Position numbers and translations under genes: made by a program. 64,000 nucleotides of DNA from contig CAHIKZ030005495.1 in NCBI GenBank assembly GCA_903632075.3, positions 3,383,314 through 3,447,313 on the forward strand, given 5' to 3'. Shown here one piece after another: positions 1-12,205 of this stretch; within the stretch, counting starts at the first letter, position 1; each line of letters begins with the position of its first letter. This DNA is from Acanthosepion pharaonis (lineage: Eukaryota; Mollusca; Cephalopoda; Sepiida; Sepiidae). Under the pieces are notes generated by a model. It searched no databases, was not told the DNA's origin, and worked only from the letters and a program-made list of their open reading frames with translations.

Positions 1-104
1 TTTGAAACGTGCTTTCCAAGTCGAAACAACTCTGATGATAATTCAGAAATGTGTCTGATAAGTATTTATTTTATTGCTGATATCTACATAGATTCCTTTT
101 CAGT

Positions 105-395
105 AGGACGTGTGGAAGGTGTAAATACCGGCTCAGAATGAGAAAATCAGAGAGCCGTGTTCAAATCCCAGTCATGCATGTTACACTCACTTACATGCAA
201 ATACTATTGGGAATGGCAAGAATTCATCTCTTTCCACCAACTATGGGTTAAATAGTTAGACTTTTGTCTGAAAAAAATAGTTATCTCCAAAAGATTGTTA
301 ATGCAATAGCCACTAGCAAAAAAAGATGAATTATAATAATATGTTCCGGCTTTAAATAACCCACAAAGGGTTGATAAGCCATAAAAAACACACAC
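105..395 (+). mobile_element. tRNA-derived SINE with shared 3' tail
   Basis: A degenerate pol III B box (GTTCAAATCC at 159-168) follows GAGAGCC, as in the other SINE copies of the window. The body CACTTACATGCAAATAC and the 3' tail (GGCTTTAAATAACC, then GGGTTGATAAGCCATAAA) match the composite SINEs near 47.2 kb. No 5S head is recognisable here, so the 5' end is truncated or divergent. Confidence 0.65.
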
Positions 396-1070
396 AGAAA
401 TAAATAAAAATCAAGTCAGTTTTGTTTTCTTCTCTGCAATGGGCTGTTTCTTTTAAAGGTTTTCCTAATTTCTTTCAGAATTTCTGAAATGAGAAGTTAT
501 CATTATTAACATTATTTAATCATCATTATTATTAATCATTATTAATATTATTTAATCATTATAATTAACATTATTTAATCATTATGATTAACATTATTTA
601 ATCATTATTATTAATATTATTTACGTGTGGACTATTGTCCTCTTCTTTCTTGTTATTATCTGATAATAAAAATATGCATAAAAATTCACACATAACAAAA
701 ATGTATATGTAAAGATAATATTAATGACAAGGGGAAAACCTTTTATGCCAACACGTTTCATTCATTGAGGAACTTTGTCAAGAAATTTTATTTAGTAATG
801 TATGAAGGTTAAAAGATTAATCAATAAAGTTCCATCCATTCTCTGTAAAAACATTGAAGAATTTGGAAGACCTGCAGAAATTAGCACATGACAGTGTGGT
901 TTGTTTTGGGCTGATAAGAGATATTTACAAAGCTGCTGCAGATGAGAAAGAACACTAATTTGCAGTGTGCCTTCCAAGTTGAAACAGCTTTTATGATGAT
1001 CACACATTTTTTGTGGAGATGGTGTCAAAGTTGAAAGGACTGTTTGTAAATGATTTGTTAGGTTCCAAAA
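396..1070. other. AT-rich stretch without recognised gene
   Basis: Positions 495-625 hold a degenerate array of ATTATT/TTTAATCATT units. The remainder shows no splice-supported coding sequence or recognisable element. A minus-strand open frame at 792-1028 has no recognisable motif. Confidence 0.5.
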
Positions 1071-1074
1071 TTGA

Positions 1075-1770
1075 AATGTTGATCTGGAAAACCAAGAACG
1101 TTTTAGCAGGCCTGCAGTTATTGATGATGACCAAATAGAAACACTGATTAAAATATTAAACTAAGTCATATGATAGGAGACATCACAGAGATACTCCATA
1201 TATCTCATATGAGCATTGTAAGTCATTTGAAAATATGTAGATGTTGACCATGTTCACCATAGCCTATGAATATAGAATACAGCGCAGTATGTAACAACGT
1301 TAAAGATTAATACTCTCGAGTCAGATATTTTACTGAATCTGACTATATCGTCAATACCACCAGCAGCTGTTCCGTAATTCTTCAGTCTTCGATATCAAAG
1401 CCTGGCAGTGCATATTCGGGGAAAAAACATGGCCGCCTTTATACACGTTGCATTGAATATTTTGAGCCTTCTGATTGGTTAACCCTTCTATTGGTGAACT
1501 ATAAAATGAGTCAGCTCATTTTGGCTGGCTCACTAGTACACCAGGGTACCCAAAAACTCCAACAGTAGATACGGGAATCACTAAGAAGTTTGGGTGTAGT
1601 TTAACAGAAAATATTTAATGAGCCTCATTTCCATCTATAATTCTCCACTCAGCCGCAAGAAAATTTGCTTATTTTTGAAAAGAATGATCACAAGCAATGA
1701 AAAATGGATTGTTTACAACAATATGAAGTGAAATAGGTCCTTGTAGAGGAAAATCGAATGAGGCACCATT
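1075..1770 (+). pseudogene. Mariner transposase relic (Hsmar1/SETMAR-like), interrupted
   Basis: Translation near 1100-1230 gives RPAVIDDDQIETLIK and later EILHISHMSIVSHLK, matching the N-terminal helix-turn-helix region of Hsmar1-type mariner transposases. After an intervening promoter-like repeat, 1690-1735 gives RMITSNEKWIVYNN, matching the region around the first catalytic Asp (here Asn). Stops and frameshifts make it non-functional. Confidence 0.65.
1290..1540 (-). mobile_element. Promoter-like repeat P, copy 1 (LTR-like)
   Basis: On the minus strand it begins TGTACTAGTGAGC, has two CCAAT boxes (complements of ATTGG at 1490-1494 and 1474-1478), then a TATA box in the 18-mer GTGTATAAAGGCGGCCAT, and ends GTTGTTACA. 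A second copy lies at about 13490-13798 in opposite orientation. TG...CA ends and the promoter layout suggest an LTR, but I found no target-site duplication. Confidence 0.45.
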
Positions 1771-1874
1771 CTTCAGCTTTTATATGCCATGTTCCTTCAA
1801 GATATAGATGATCAAGGCTCTCCACAACTTCCTGTCTTTTTATCCCTTAAATCATTTTAAAAGGAAGTGTATAT

Positions 1875-2115
1875 AAAGAACTTTACCAACTAACAAAAAT
1901 CACATAATTTGAAGGCTTCCAACAGCAGCAACAACTAAAATGGATAGCACATGTAAATAGAATAGAGAATAATGATATGATCAAGATGTTAACTTTCCTC
2001 ACTACCACAAGCAAAAGGTTTGGAAGGAAACTCCCATCAATACTAGAAAGACCTATAACATTGAGTGGACAAAGAGATAGTGGCAGAGAAATGTAAGTAT
2101 TAAAGATAATATATA
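1875..2115 (+). mobile_element. LINE 3'-region fragment (family with QQQQL motif)
   Basis: The piece CCAACAGCAGCAACAACTAA followed by an AGCACATGTAA segment recurs at 41740 and, more diverged, at 58410. At 58 kb the same segment follows a readable LINE reverse-transcriptase C-terminus, so this is probably the end of the same LINE ORF. It is short and decayed. Confidence 0.45.
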
Positions 2116-2119
2116 TATA

Positions 2120-5100
2120 TTTGGCATACATCAAGTGTAGGTGTAATGGATAGAGGAAATTATTATTAGTTATTCTTTGTGAAGGTTTTCAGCAGCATGA
2201 ATTACAAACCTGCCTCTTGAAATGCAGGCCAATTGCAAAAGTTAGGAAAAGATTTCCCAGGCAATTTTCTTCAATTTACTATTTGCAGCGTCTGTTATTT
2301 GCAAGTGAAGACGACTAATTGAATAAATTTTATTTCCCTGTTTTTATTGTCTCTATCATTGCATAAGTGATTCAAGAAAGGCAAGTTTCATCTCTTTGGC
2401 TCAAGTATAAAACGGCAAGGGAAAGCTATTTGGAACTAAGAATAGAAATAAGCCTTGAAATTAAATCATTTCAGAAATTGCAATTGCAAGTTTCTGAATA
2501 TCTCTAAGAAATCTATATTATCATATATACTCATGGATAGGTTGCACTTTTTTTACCAAAAATTTCACAAAATATTAGGGTTGCGACATATCCACTCGAC
2601 ATAAATGTAAAAGAAAACTTCCTTGTCATCATGATTTCTGAGAAATCGGAAATGATACCCAATAACGCTATGGTTTTTCTCTGTATAGCAACAATTTATC
2701 TATCATATATACTGACTCACTGCTTTAAACTTACCTCATGCTGCTAGATTCACATATCCATCATAATAAATAAATAAAATTATAAAATATTCATTGATCC
2801 ATCAGTCACCTTTCGGTCAGGTTCCTCGCACTAGACTGATATAGAAAACCTGGACATGCATACATAAGTTTAGGAACCACATGTAGATGTTTATTGACAA
2901 AGGAAAAATAGTTTCACGATTCATTCTATATATATATATATATATTTTGTCAAAAATACGCTGGAAAATATTGAGTTGAGTAAATACAAATTTCTCAATT
3001 ATGTTTCTGTCTTCTGTTAGTAAATACCCTACACAGTGACAATAGATGTTCTGCCAGAATGGAAAAAGAAAAAAGAAGTAAAATGAAACCGGCAAGATTA
3101 AAAAAAATTTTTTAAATCTAAAATTCCCAGCATCCCTTGTTCATGTGCAGTTGCACCCACATAAATTTAGTCCAATGAAGTTCTAAAGGAAGAAATGCAT
3201 CACAAGTGAACTTTTCCACTTTGTCATACATTTTTCCCTAAACTTGATAAAAACAAAATTCCATCATTAAAATTTTTGTTATTATTAAGAAGAAGAAAGA
3301 CAAAAGTATTTTTTAATTATTTAATTATATTTTTTAATCCTTTTCAGAACATTCAAAATTTTGGTTAAATTCTTTTTTCTTTCTTTTTTTTTCTTTTTTG
3401 CATCAGCACCCAAACTATAAATTAAAAGCAAATTTTAGCATCTTTTTTGCAGTAAAAAACACTGATTTAAAAATTCTTGTAAAAATCAAATAATTGTTGG
3501 ATTTTAATGAAACTTTCAGGAATTATTCATAAATGAATATAAATTATTTGAGAAAAGTTTTTTTTCGAAAATTTTGGTAATTTTTTTGTTTTTTGTTTTT
3601 TACACCTGTTACTTCTCACTTATTTAATTTTATGAAATTTCAAGAAATTAATGTTTGTACCATTTAATTTTTATATTAGATAAAAGCAGAACTCCTTAGA
3701 GAATTTAAATCATCAATTTCTTTTTGCAAAACAGGACCCCCAGTTAAAAAAAATCTGCTCTGAATCATAAATAAAAAATGCAATAAAGCTAAAACATTAT
3801 TTAATTAGAAAAGTTTTTAATTTCTTTTATGAGTAAGATATATTATGTACACTATTAACCTAAGAAAAACATTTTTTTCAATGAATAAGGAATTTTAAAA
3901 AATTTTAATTAGAATAATTTATAAAGTTTTAAATCTTTTGAAATTCTGTATTAATTTGTACTGGTGAAGTGATATTGTTATTAAGTAAAAACTGTATTTA
4001 TTAATCATAAATCAGAAAACCTTAATACAATTTATTGATACGCAATATTTAAAAAAGAATTTTGAAATTGTTTGTTGTCTGTGGTGCTAATTTTTGTAGA
4101 TACAGAAGTTCATATGCAATGTTATCAGCAAATAAGATTTATAACTATAAGAAATTTAAAGCCAAAGTATCTAAAATTCAATAAAACATTAGATTACTGA
4201 GTACATAAAAATTAGATAAAAAAAGCAATCCTGTTATATTCCTATATTTTTTACAGATATATCCATCGTAGAAAAACATTAGATAAACTTACATTTGTCA
4301 TTCAAGCTGCAAACATGTCAACATGCATTAAAAAAATGCATTTCTATGATATTTTAAACTTGAAATAAATAATATTTGTGTCAAATCTGATTAATTAAAC
4401 TTTAAATTAACTAATATTCCTCAAATAAAGTTTCAAAAAAGTACATTTTATTTTTGGAAGATTTTTTTAATAAAGAGAATTACCTTCTGATGAAAGATGG
4501 TTAAAAATGTTACTAAAGTCAGCAATTTCAAAATGAAAACTCCTTCCTGTCAATTTAGTTTTTGATACAGCAAGTTGGTTTTGTTGTTTAGTGGGACATC
4601 AACTTCTATGGGTTATTTAATACTGAAATCTAAATATTTTGTAAGCAATTTTATGCCTTCAACTACAGATATTTTCTACATACCGTATTTGACAGTATAT
4701 AAAATGCACAGGTGTATAAGACACACCCCAATTTCAGCAGGATAAATCAAGAAAAAATTAGTAATTAGTAAAATTATTAGTAAATGGTACAGCCTAGGCT
4801 ATATTTATGAGGTATTATTTTGCTTAAACAAACCATGATTACAATTAGACAAAAAATAATAGAAAAAAAGAAGACATGCCTATGAAAACTTTAAACTTAA
4901 AGTAAATAATATTGTTTCAAATCAGATTAATTAAACTTTATATCAGTTAATATTCATCAAATAAAGTTTCAGAAAAGTACATTTGAAGGTTTTTTTTTTT
5001 AATAAAGAGAATAACATTCTGATGAATGATGGTTAAAAATGTCACTAAAATCAACAATTTCAAAATAAAAGCTTCAAGTTAATAGAAATAATATCAGTGG

Positions 5101-5250
5101 TCAATATATAAATTTACTAGAGGATAGAATCTAGGTAAAATTCAATGTCCAGGACAGAGTAAGAATATAATATAAAAGGCTCAAACACTAATATTCCATG
5201 GTTATAATTTATTACATTGGAATCATAATCCCGATCCAATTCATCTGACA
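2120..5250. other. Long AT-rich stretch, no gene seen
   Basis: The stretch is mostly A/T homopolymer-rich sequence without coding signal. It holds a roughly 190-bp direct duplication (about 4355-4550 and 4890-5075). A SINE 3'-tail remnant in reverse lies at 4571-4625. At 4685-4735 TATAAGACACACC resembles the terminal repeat of TATAAGACGACC-type MITEs, but no second end was found. Confidence 0.45.
4355..5075. repeat. Direct duplication, ~190 bp, two copies
   Basis: Copies at about 4355-4550 and 4890-5075 share CTGATTAATTAAACTTTA-like, CAAATAAAGTTTC and TGATGGTTAAAAATGT segments with scattered differences. They are separated by about 340 bp that include a MITE-like end. A dispersed repeat or a local duplication are equally possible. 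Confidence 0.55.
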
Positions 5251-5624
5251 TACAAATTCAAAAAGAAACTATATATATATATACATATATATATATATTT
5301 TTTTTTTTTCAAATATTATTTTCAGTGGATACACTTGTTTAAATAAACACCCCAGTTTTAAAAACGGTGAGCATTACATCAACCAAACTGTGTGAGAAAA
5401 AGCTTAATAAAGAGAATGCGTTTACTGACAGAGTTCGAATATGCATTCTCCTTTGTATAAGAATCCATCGTCGGCTCTGGCATGCTTTAGTATGCTCGAC
5501 CGTAAAGGACCTCACAGCCCCGCAATGTGTTGCTTAACCATTATAAAAGAGGAGACAGTGGTTTCTCTTACAAAGTGGAGTGCAGGTTGAACCCTGCCAC
5601 AGAGCAGAAAGTCGAGACACCATA

Positions 5625-5725
5625 GCAAAGAGTTTATTTAAACAATTACGGTAAGAATATTCATAGAAAAGGGATGCTACATTATGGCCATGGGAAAGTG
5701 ACTGGTGTTGAGACGTCAGGATCAA
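5625..5725 (-). mobile_element. Jockey-like LINE fragment, short
   Basis: On + the signature is AAAGAGTTTATTTAAACAATTAC followed by a TATTCATAGAAAAGG segment. It is the reverse complement of the LINE region coding for LFSKYFHG in the copy near 31.2 kb. Similar short reverse pieces occur near 13.3, 34.8 and 56.1 kb. Confidence 0.4.
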
Positions 5726-5817
5726 TTTAAAAAAAAAAAAAAGTAAGAGGTTACTAGTCAAACACAAATATAAAACTAAAAATGCCCAATTTAAAATAAA
5801 TAATCCATTAATTCCTT

Positions 5818-5849
<32 letters not shown>

Positions 5850-5856
<7 letters not shown>

Positions 5857-6064
5857 TTATCAATTCACCCACGGGGATCGAATGTGGCATAACCATCCAA
5901 ACCCGCCGAGGCAGGCCAGTTCTGTCAACCTCCCCCAACGAAAACCCTACCCTTCGGCGGAGCTTCGTCCGGTTCCTCTCTGCAAGCAGAGAGTTCGACA
6001 GACACCGAAACCCGGCAGCTCACAAAGCGCAGATACTACACTTTGATCCTAGCCACGGGCCAAG

Positions 6065-6066
<2 letters not shown>
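5850..6066 (+). mobile_element. Fragment related to LTR family A core
   Basis: GAATGTGGCATAACC, a GCCGAGGCAGGCC segment and TTCCTCTCTGCAAGCAGAG parallel the internal module of the solo LTR at 49318-50122 in order and orientation. The TATA hairpin of that family is not preserved here. The piece is locally GC-rich and bounded by TA microsatellites on both sides. Confidence 0.4.

Positions 6067-6126
<60 letters not shown>
6067..6126. repeat. (TA)n microsatellite
   Basis: About 60 bp of nearly pure TA. Other TA tracts over about 30 bp lie near 6937, 7882, 9191, 28951, 30148, 51856, 52037, 59588, 59711, 60075, 60391, 61146, 62115, 62406 and 62977. Confidence 0.95.
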
Positions 6127-6129
<3 letters not shown>

Positions 6130-6290
6130 TAATTCATCAAGTCTAGAAGAACCTCAACAGAATGCACTGGATTGCCGTTTTTCCCTATTTTGGGACTCAT
6201 CATCAATGTGAAGCCACTGCAGAGAATCGAACACGGACCGTTATGATATGACACAAGCATCATATCCACTAGACCAACAAGGTCTCAGTG
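6127..6290 (-). mobile_element. tRNA-like head plus degenerate hammerhead-like element
   Basis: Read on the minus strand, 6285-6219 contains a near-perfect pol III A box (TGGTCTAGTGG) and B box (GTTCGATTC). It is followed at about 6212-6165 by GATGAGTCCC, a short loop, GGGA and AAAAC, then GGCAATCC. That order resembles the hammerhead core CTGATGA / stem II / GAAAC. A tRNA-like promoter plus hammerhead is the architecture known for schistosome Sm-alpha SINE-like elements. The ribozyme core is mutated here. Confidence 0.4.
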
Positions 6291-6474
6291 ACAAAGAAGT
6301 AACAAACTAGACTGGATACAGCGCCTGCTCTTCACAAAGTCTGTTGTGTGACTCATCCGAGTTTACTTATACCAACAGACTGTGTCTCCATGAGTCACAT
6401 CTTATATCCCCAACCAGAGTAGTAGAAACCGGTTCAAGCAAGGATATATACATATATAAATTATAAGAGTGATT

Positions 6475-6600
6475 TGAATAATCATAATTAAGTATTTCAT
6501 CGAGTCTAGAATAATCACCAACAGAATACAGAAAGCACTGTCCAGCGTTTTCTGCATTCTGTTGATACATGCTTCGTCTGTTAGGACTTCATCAGAATGT
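6475..6600 (-). ncRNA. Second hammerhead-like copy near 6.5 kb
   Basis: On the minus strand CTGATGA (6595-6589) is followed by a short GTC/GAC stem and GAAGC (6575-6571), one base from GAAAC. Flanking words (TCTAGAATAATCACC, CAACAGAAT) are shared with the element at 6127-6290, so the two are probably copies of one family. Confidence 0.35.
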
Positions 6601-6931
6601 TTTTTTTCTTGCATTGGTAAAACTACATATATGAACAAATAGGAGACATTAGGAGTTTCAAAATTTAGAAAGAATTTTTTTTTTTTTTTGCAATCTTGCC
6701 AAATTCATTTCTATTCATTTTCTCTTCATCATCTTTGCTATTAAGTATCCCACATTGTGATAACAAAAAGTCTGCCAAGAATGGTGAAACGTAAGAACCT
6801 GAACATAAATTTATTGTAGATGAACTAGTAATTTAAGCACTTTCTAGACATTTCCATTTTCGTGAATGATTTTATTAAAACTTTTTCTAATTTCTCATAC
6901 ATCTTTTCTTACAAAACTGTTCTTGATATAT

Positions 6932-6983
<52 letters not shown>

Positions 6984-7080
6984 CATAGACTCTCTCTGAT
7001 ATTGAGCACTTTATCCCACAAATAGAGCACATGTTAAAACTATATTTCTTCATATATAAATATAAATATAAAAGTGAACA
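6601..7080. other. No gene seen
   Basis: Low-complexity T runs, a TA microsatellite at about 6937-6980, and otherwise unassigned AT-rich sequence. The TTGTGATAACAAAAAGTCTGCC word at 6756 resembles part of the sequence at 14960, suggesting an old dispersed repeat. Confidence 0.35.
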
Positions 7081-7089
7081 TTAAAGTCA

Positions 7090-7140
7090 ACACTCAGAGG
7101 CAACAGGCTGTTTCATGCTAGATGCAATCATCAGGCTGCG
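7090..7140 (-). ncRNA. Hammerhead-ribozyme-like core
   Basis: On the minus strand CTGATGA (7134-7128) is followed by a 13-nt segment that can form a TGC/GCA stem, and then GAAAC (7114-7110). Downstream ACAG and CTGT can form a short stem III ending at a GUU cleavage triplet. Stem I has at least the first two G-C pairs. Both invariant core blocks are intact. It sits just upstream of a Penelope-like endonuclease fragment, although on the opposite strand. Confidence 0.45.
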
Positions 7141-7144
7141 AATG

Positions 7145-7312
7145 TTTCTTCATATATTCCGTAAAATCCTTGTTGAAAACACAATTATACTTCAACATGA
7201 AAACAATAGACAAAAACTAAAAATCCTTGAAGCTATATACATCAAACAATTGAAACATAACCTAAACAAAATCAACTATGGAATCTCTACAAATATCCTT
7301 AAATGTCTATAA
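7145..7312 (+). pseudogene. Penelope-like element, C-terminal endonuclease fragment
   Basis: The frame ends RQKLKILEAIYIKQLKHNLN, which matches the end of GIY-YIG endonuclease domains in Penelope-like ORFs (the ILEA..IK.L.P.LN signature). Only the last ~55 residues remain; the upstream RT is absent, so this is a relic. Confidence 0.6.
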
Positions 7313-7319
7313 TTGGTAA

Positions 7320-7874
7320 CAGAAGCCATTGGTTTATACCAACGGCTTCCCATACTTCATACTTCTCGAATTCACTCTCACGTGGTCATGTCTGACGTCA
7401 TGAGCTGCGGTGCGATTTTCGTTTCTAGCCTCTTATATGCACGTGTTTATCGTTGCTAGGAAAGCATCCATGTAAACAATCACATACTATCATCACTGTC
7501 TTGTCCTTATAATGCTTAATATGTTGTACTGTAATTGACATCTTTGATAATGGTTTATGTAAGCCGAAAGCTTAGATTGGATTAAAAAAATATGGATCAG
7601 TATTGTGATTTTCTTTCTTCATTTAATAATAATGTTATTAAGCTTATCAGATGTTATGAAAAGTATTTACAGAAAATAAATAGACAACACTTGTCTATAT
7701 TATTTAATGAAACATGTATGAATATATATATATATATATATATATGAGAGCACTCATGAAATAAAAGTTATTACCTATGGGATTTTAAGTGTTTGATATT
7801 CATTAATGAATAATAATTTTGCTCTGTCTTTGATCTATATCCTCTTGGAAATTCCATACAAATTACCATATTAT

Positions 7875-7939
<65 letters not shown>

Positions 7940-8400
7940 GTTAATGGTCAGAGTTAAATCAGACAAGGAAACAGTGGTATTAAAATGTGTTTAATACACG
8001 TGAAAAAAAAATTAAATTAAATTAAAAATAACATGAACAGCTTTTAACTTTAAAGATCAGTAAAACAGTTGAATTCATTACCTCCGTGTCAAACTTATGG
8101 TATCCTCAAGCATATGTTTGGTTTATTTACTTTTCGTTTATTTATTTTAAAAAAATATAGCATTCATTAGTTTTTAAAAAATATAAAGCGTTAAGAAACC
8201 AAGGCAGCAGATTCAACTGATCTCCTGATTTTTAAAGTATATACTTATATACATATATATATATTATATATAAATAATACCAAATCCATAGGTTGTAGGG
8301 ATTATTCCAAAGTAGTCTTTTTAATATAAAAATATTCAAAATTTAAATCCATAATGAGAGCTCAATGTATAATAATAGGAAATTTGTATACAGAGCAATA
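7320..8400. other. No gene seen; possible Penelope 3' flank and TA tracts
   Basis: AAGCCGAAAGCTTAG at about 7561 resembles 3' flanking sequence of Penelope-like elements. TA microsatellites lie at about 7723-7744 and 7882-7934. No exon or other element was recognised. Confidence 0.35.
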
Positions 8401-8409
8401 TAAATAATA

Positions 8410-9189
8410 TTAGGTATTTTATATATATATATATATATAAAGGCAGGATGTGTGTGTGTGTGTGTGTGTGTAACGAATGCACAGATGCAATTTTTGACGG
8501 ATTTGCACTAAAATTTACATGCACATGCTCTAAGTTAGCGGGAAGTTTAGGACCGACTTTGCATTTCACAACTTCCATCGATAGTGGAAATAATTAATTT
8601 TTTCATGCTTCTACGGCAGTTTTCATGTAGTTTGCAGTCATTTTCTACTGGCCAGAGTGAGAGCCAATAGCTGGCTGCCACAAATAGGCAGGAAGATTCT
8701 ATTGGCCAGCATGAGAACCAACAGCTGACTGACACGAATGTTAACTAAGCATGCTAGCATGCAAAAAAAAAAAAAAATCGATAGCTGCATTCGTCATAAG
8801 TGGGAAAAATTTAAATCTGCATGGCACTTTACTCCAATTGGCTCATTCGCTTGCTTAAACCCAACGTTGATTCTGATTCCGCAGAACTGGGTTGGGTGTG
8901 AAAAAGTATTTGTTGTTAAAATTCTTTTTCATTCGGTTTTTCAGTTACGAGTCCTTTTTTAAAGATGATCGTTTTGTGTTCATTTTGTTTAGTTCTTTTT
9001 CGTAACAGATTTAATGTTTAGTATAGAGCTTAGAAAAAATTCGCAGTGTGAGATAGGCAAGAAGTAAGGCATGTAGCAACATCAGCACGGTAAAAGGGCA
9101 AGAAAGGGTAAAAAATATTTTAAGTCAAGTGATAGTGATTGCTGTATGAGTCGTACGATTTTTTGAATCAAGCACGGGCAACGCTGCTA

Positions 9190-9190
<1 letters not shown>
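8410..9190. mobile_element. Non-autonomous repeat ending GGGCAACGCTGCTAG
   Basis: The unit lies between TA microsatellites, has a (TG)n tract at about 8450-8472 and ends ACGGGCAACGCTGCTAGTA. That end is the reverse complement of the CTAGCAG...GTTGCCC start of repeat F at 60446. Inside, two diverged ~55-bp copies (about 8635-8690 and 8693-8745) share GGCCAG.GTGAGA.CCAA. The class is not certain. Confidence 0.4.
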
Positions 9191-9233
<43 letters not shown>

Positions 9234-9280
9234 TCACTTCTTTCTTATCCCTATTGCTTTTCAACCTTCTACTTCTTTTT

Positions 9281-9749
9281 GGTTTGGTTTGTTTTATGGC
9301 ATATTAACCTCAATGGGTTATTTAGTGCCAACAAGATTTTTATTGCTGGTAATTTTTTTTTCAAGAATATATTGCTTGTAATTTTTTTTTTTTTTTTTTT
9401 TTTTTCAAAAATGTATTGCTGGTGATAATTCCTCTTCAAAAATATATTGCTGGTAATAATTTTTTACAAAGTCTTTCTTGTATTAAAACCTATTTTTAAA
9501 CTTTCATAGTGTTTTGACCCCAGTTTGAGGGTTAACTATTTGCCCATAGCTGGGACCCTAGCAGGTGCTACCACCCCAGGTCTGAGTGGACCTGGGAACA
9601 CCAGCTATTAAAAGGTGGTTTCACGCTTCTCAAAACCGCCAAATCAGAGGCCTTGCTGTTTTAATGTAGTTTATTGTCTTAGCCAGGATGCGGATGTTGT
9701 TTATCGTCTTACCCAGGATGCGGATGTAGTTTATTGTCATACCCAGGAC
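9281..9749 (-). mobile_element. SINE family E, copy 1
   Basis: It parallels the well-bounded copy at 28890-29457: a head with CCCAGGAC repeats, a block with TTGCCCATAGCTGGGACCCT and GACCTGGGAACACC, a (TTGCTGGTAAT)n-like array, and the TATGGCATATTAACC tail. The last is the shared SINE 3' tail in reverse. No target-site duplication is evident. Confidence 0.55.
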
Positions 9750-9821
9750 AGATAAATATTAAGTATTATATATATATACTTGACTCTCCTGTCGATTTTC
9801 AATATATTTGGGTCAATCAGC

Positions 9822-10200
9822 TCAGTTCCTAGGAATCGACAGCCAGAAACTAGCACATATGGTTTGATTATAGTGCTGAAGGCCTTGTGCAGGACCATCC
9901 ACACTTTTTGAAGGGCTGAATTCAGAGACCTGGTGCACTATGTGCCACAAGGTCCCCAAACAACCCTCCGCAGGTTTTGAATTCAGAGTTTTCCTTCTCC
10001 TATACCAGTTACCGTCTAAGGCTGTCAAACCCAGTCTGTCCTGCTATTTACCCATAGCTGGGAGGAGATGAAGAGGATTCATACCTTTCCTAAGGGTTTT
10101 AGCACATAAGTGAATGTAATGGATTCGATTAGAATTCGAACTCGGCTCTCTGATTTCTCAATCTGATACTCTATCCACCATGCCTCCTCCCCCAGTCTAG
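9822..10200 (-). mobile_element. tRNA-derived SINE (family 1)
   Basis: On the minus strand it starts GGAGGCATGGTGGA and has a B box in GAGTTCGAATTC. It continues with CACTTATGTGC, CCCTTAGGAAAGGTATGAAT and GCTATGGGTAAATAGCAGG. The same order occurs in the copies at 10.4, 17.8, 37.7 and 45.5 kb. Confidence 0.75.
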
Positions 10201-10263
10201 TACTGCGTTTAAATTCATACAGTCTACAGGAAGGTTATACAAAAAAAAAAACAGTCTGATCTT

Positions 10264-10574
10264 TCTTATTTACTAATCAGTTATGTGCCATGCATGATAC
10301 ACGCTTAGGCGATCATGTATCTTTTCATACATGACTGATGAGGCAGATTTTTTTCCAGCAGTAGGTTGCCATTTCTTTCTGCGGTAGACCAGTTGGCATT
10401 GAAGACTATAGAACCTGGTCTGTCCTGATATTTACCCATAGCTGGGTGGGGAGAAAAAGGATTCATACTTTTCCCAAGGGTATTAGCATGTAAGTGAATG
10501 TAATGGATTCGACTGGAATTCGAACTCGGCTCTCCGATTTCTCAATCCCAGCTGCCATCCATTACTCCACCATG

Positions 10575-10582
<8 letters not shown>
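10264..10582 (-). mobile_element. tRNA-derived SINE (family 1)
   Basis: On the minus strand it starts GGAGGCATGGTGGAGTAATG with an A-box-like word and a B box in GAGTTCGAATTCC. It continues into GCTATGGGTAAATATCAGG and the 3' part with GCGATCATGTATC inverted near its end. It is nearly full length; its 5' end abuts the giant TA tract. Confidence 0.8.
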
Positions 10583-11138
<556 letters not shown>

Positions 11139-11139
11139 T

Positions 11140-12200
11140 TTTCAGAGGCCAGGAATTAATTTACAAGCTACAACAAAAAAATTCATAAGACTGTATTAGT
11201 GCCCATTAAATCCACTTGTAAAAGTTTTTTTTTTCCTTTAAATAAAAATAATCTCCCAATGTGCATAGGATTAGGTTTTGGCCTGCTGGAGAAACTATTA
11301 TTTTAATTCTGAAATCCCACATCTCACCCTATTCTTATCATCCTATTCATAGAAATCCAGCCACTGAGAATCGATTTTTAAAATGGCTACACATCTGCAG
11401 CTTCTCGACTTGTGCATCTGCTGAATCAGCCAGGATTCTGAGTTAAGTCATCCAGCCATGTGCAATATGGTGTGAGAAGTGATAAGGGGTGGGTGTAGGC
11501 TTGTCCAGGCAGAATGAAAGCCTGAAGGTGTTCTCTTTATCATTAGAAGTAATGGCTGCCATTGCAGGAAAATAATCCTTTTTATCGACCTTTTTTTTCT
11601 CTTTCTCGCTTTTTTTTTTCTTTTTGCACAGACCACTTGATGAGTTGGGAATGCTGGGTTGCATTTCAGTTGACGTTATTGATATACGAAGTTGAATAAT
11701 GCCTCTTGGAAGATTTTCATACGTAACTGAAAATTAGATACTCACCAAGGATGAAATAGAATAGAATGCTGAGGCCTTTCTTGCCGACACCCAGAACAAA
11801 TGTACACGTGTGTATGTATGTGTTCTTTTCAATTTAGCAACAATGTCTTATCTTTTCAGACTAAACAGTTTCTTCCGAAAGTAATTAGTGTTGTTATTTC
11901 TGCTTTCGTTATCTTTGCACATATGCAAATCTGTATTCAGTCTTTCAGGGAGCACTGAAAATTTTGTATTGTGGAGGGTGCTGAAAAGTTTGCATTGGAA
12001 GGGGTGCTGAAAATTTTAAATTAGGGGAAATTGAAAAATTTATATCACAGTAGATGCTGAAAAGTTCTTGTTCTAAATCCAACCAAACATCAGATTCTTT
12101 TCTTTTTCAACAGATGTGCCTGGGTATATCATCTTGCCCAGGGACGTTCGACCTGTGGGCTGCACTGCTGCCCACTTAATATTTTCATGCAAACCGCTGC
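11140..12200. other. No gene seen
   Basis: Moderately complex sequence without a supported exon. At 11940-12070 a short GAAAATTTTGTATT / GTGCTGAAAAGTTT motif repeats about four times at ~40-bp spacing, a degenerate minisatellite. Confidence 0.4.
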
Positions 12201-12205
12201 ACCCT

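Noticed and set aside
6219..6285. A genuine tRNA gene
   Set aside because: The A and B boxes are good, but the anticodon arm cannot be folded properly and the acceptor stem is not complementary; it is better read as the head of a SINE-like element.
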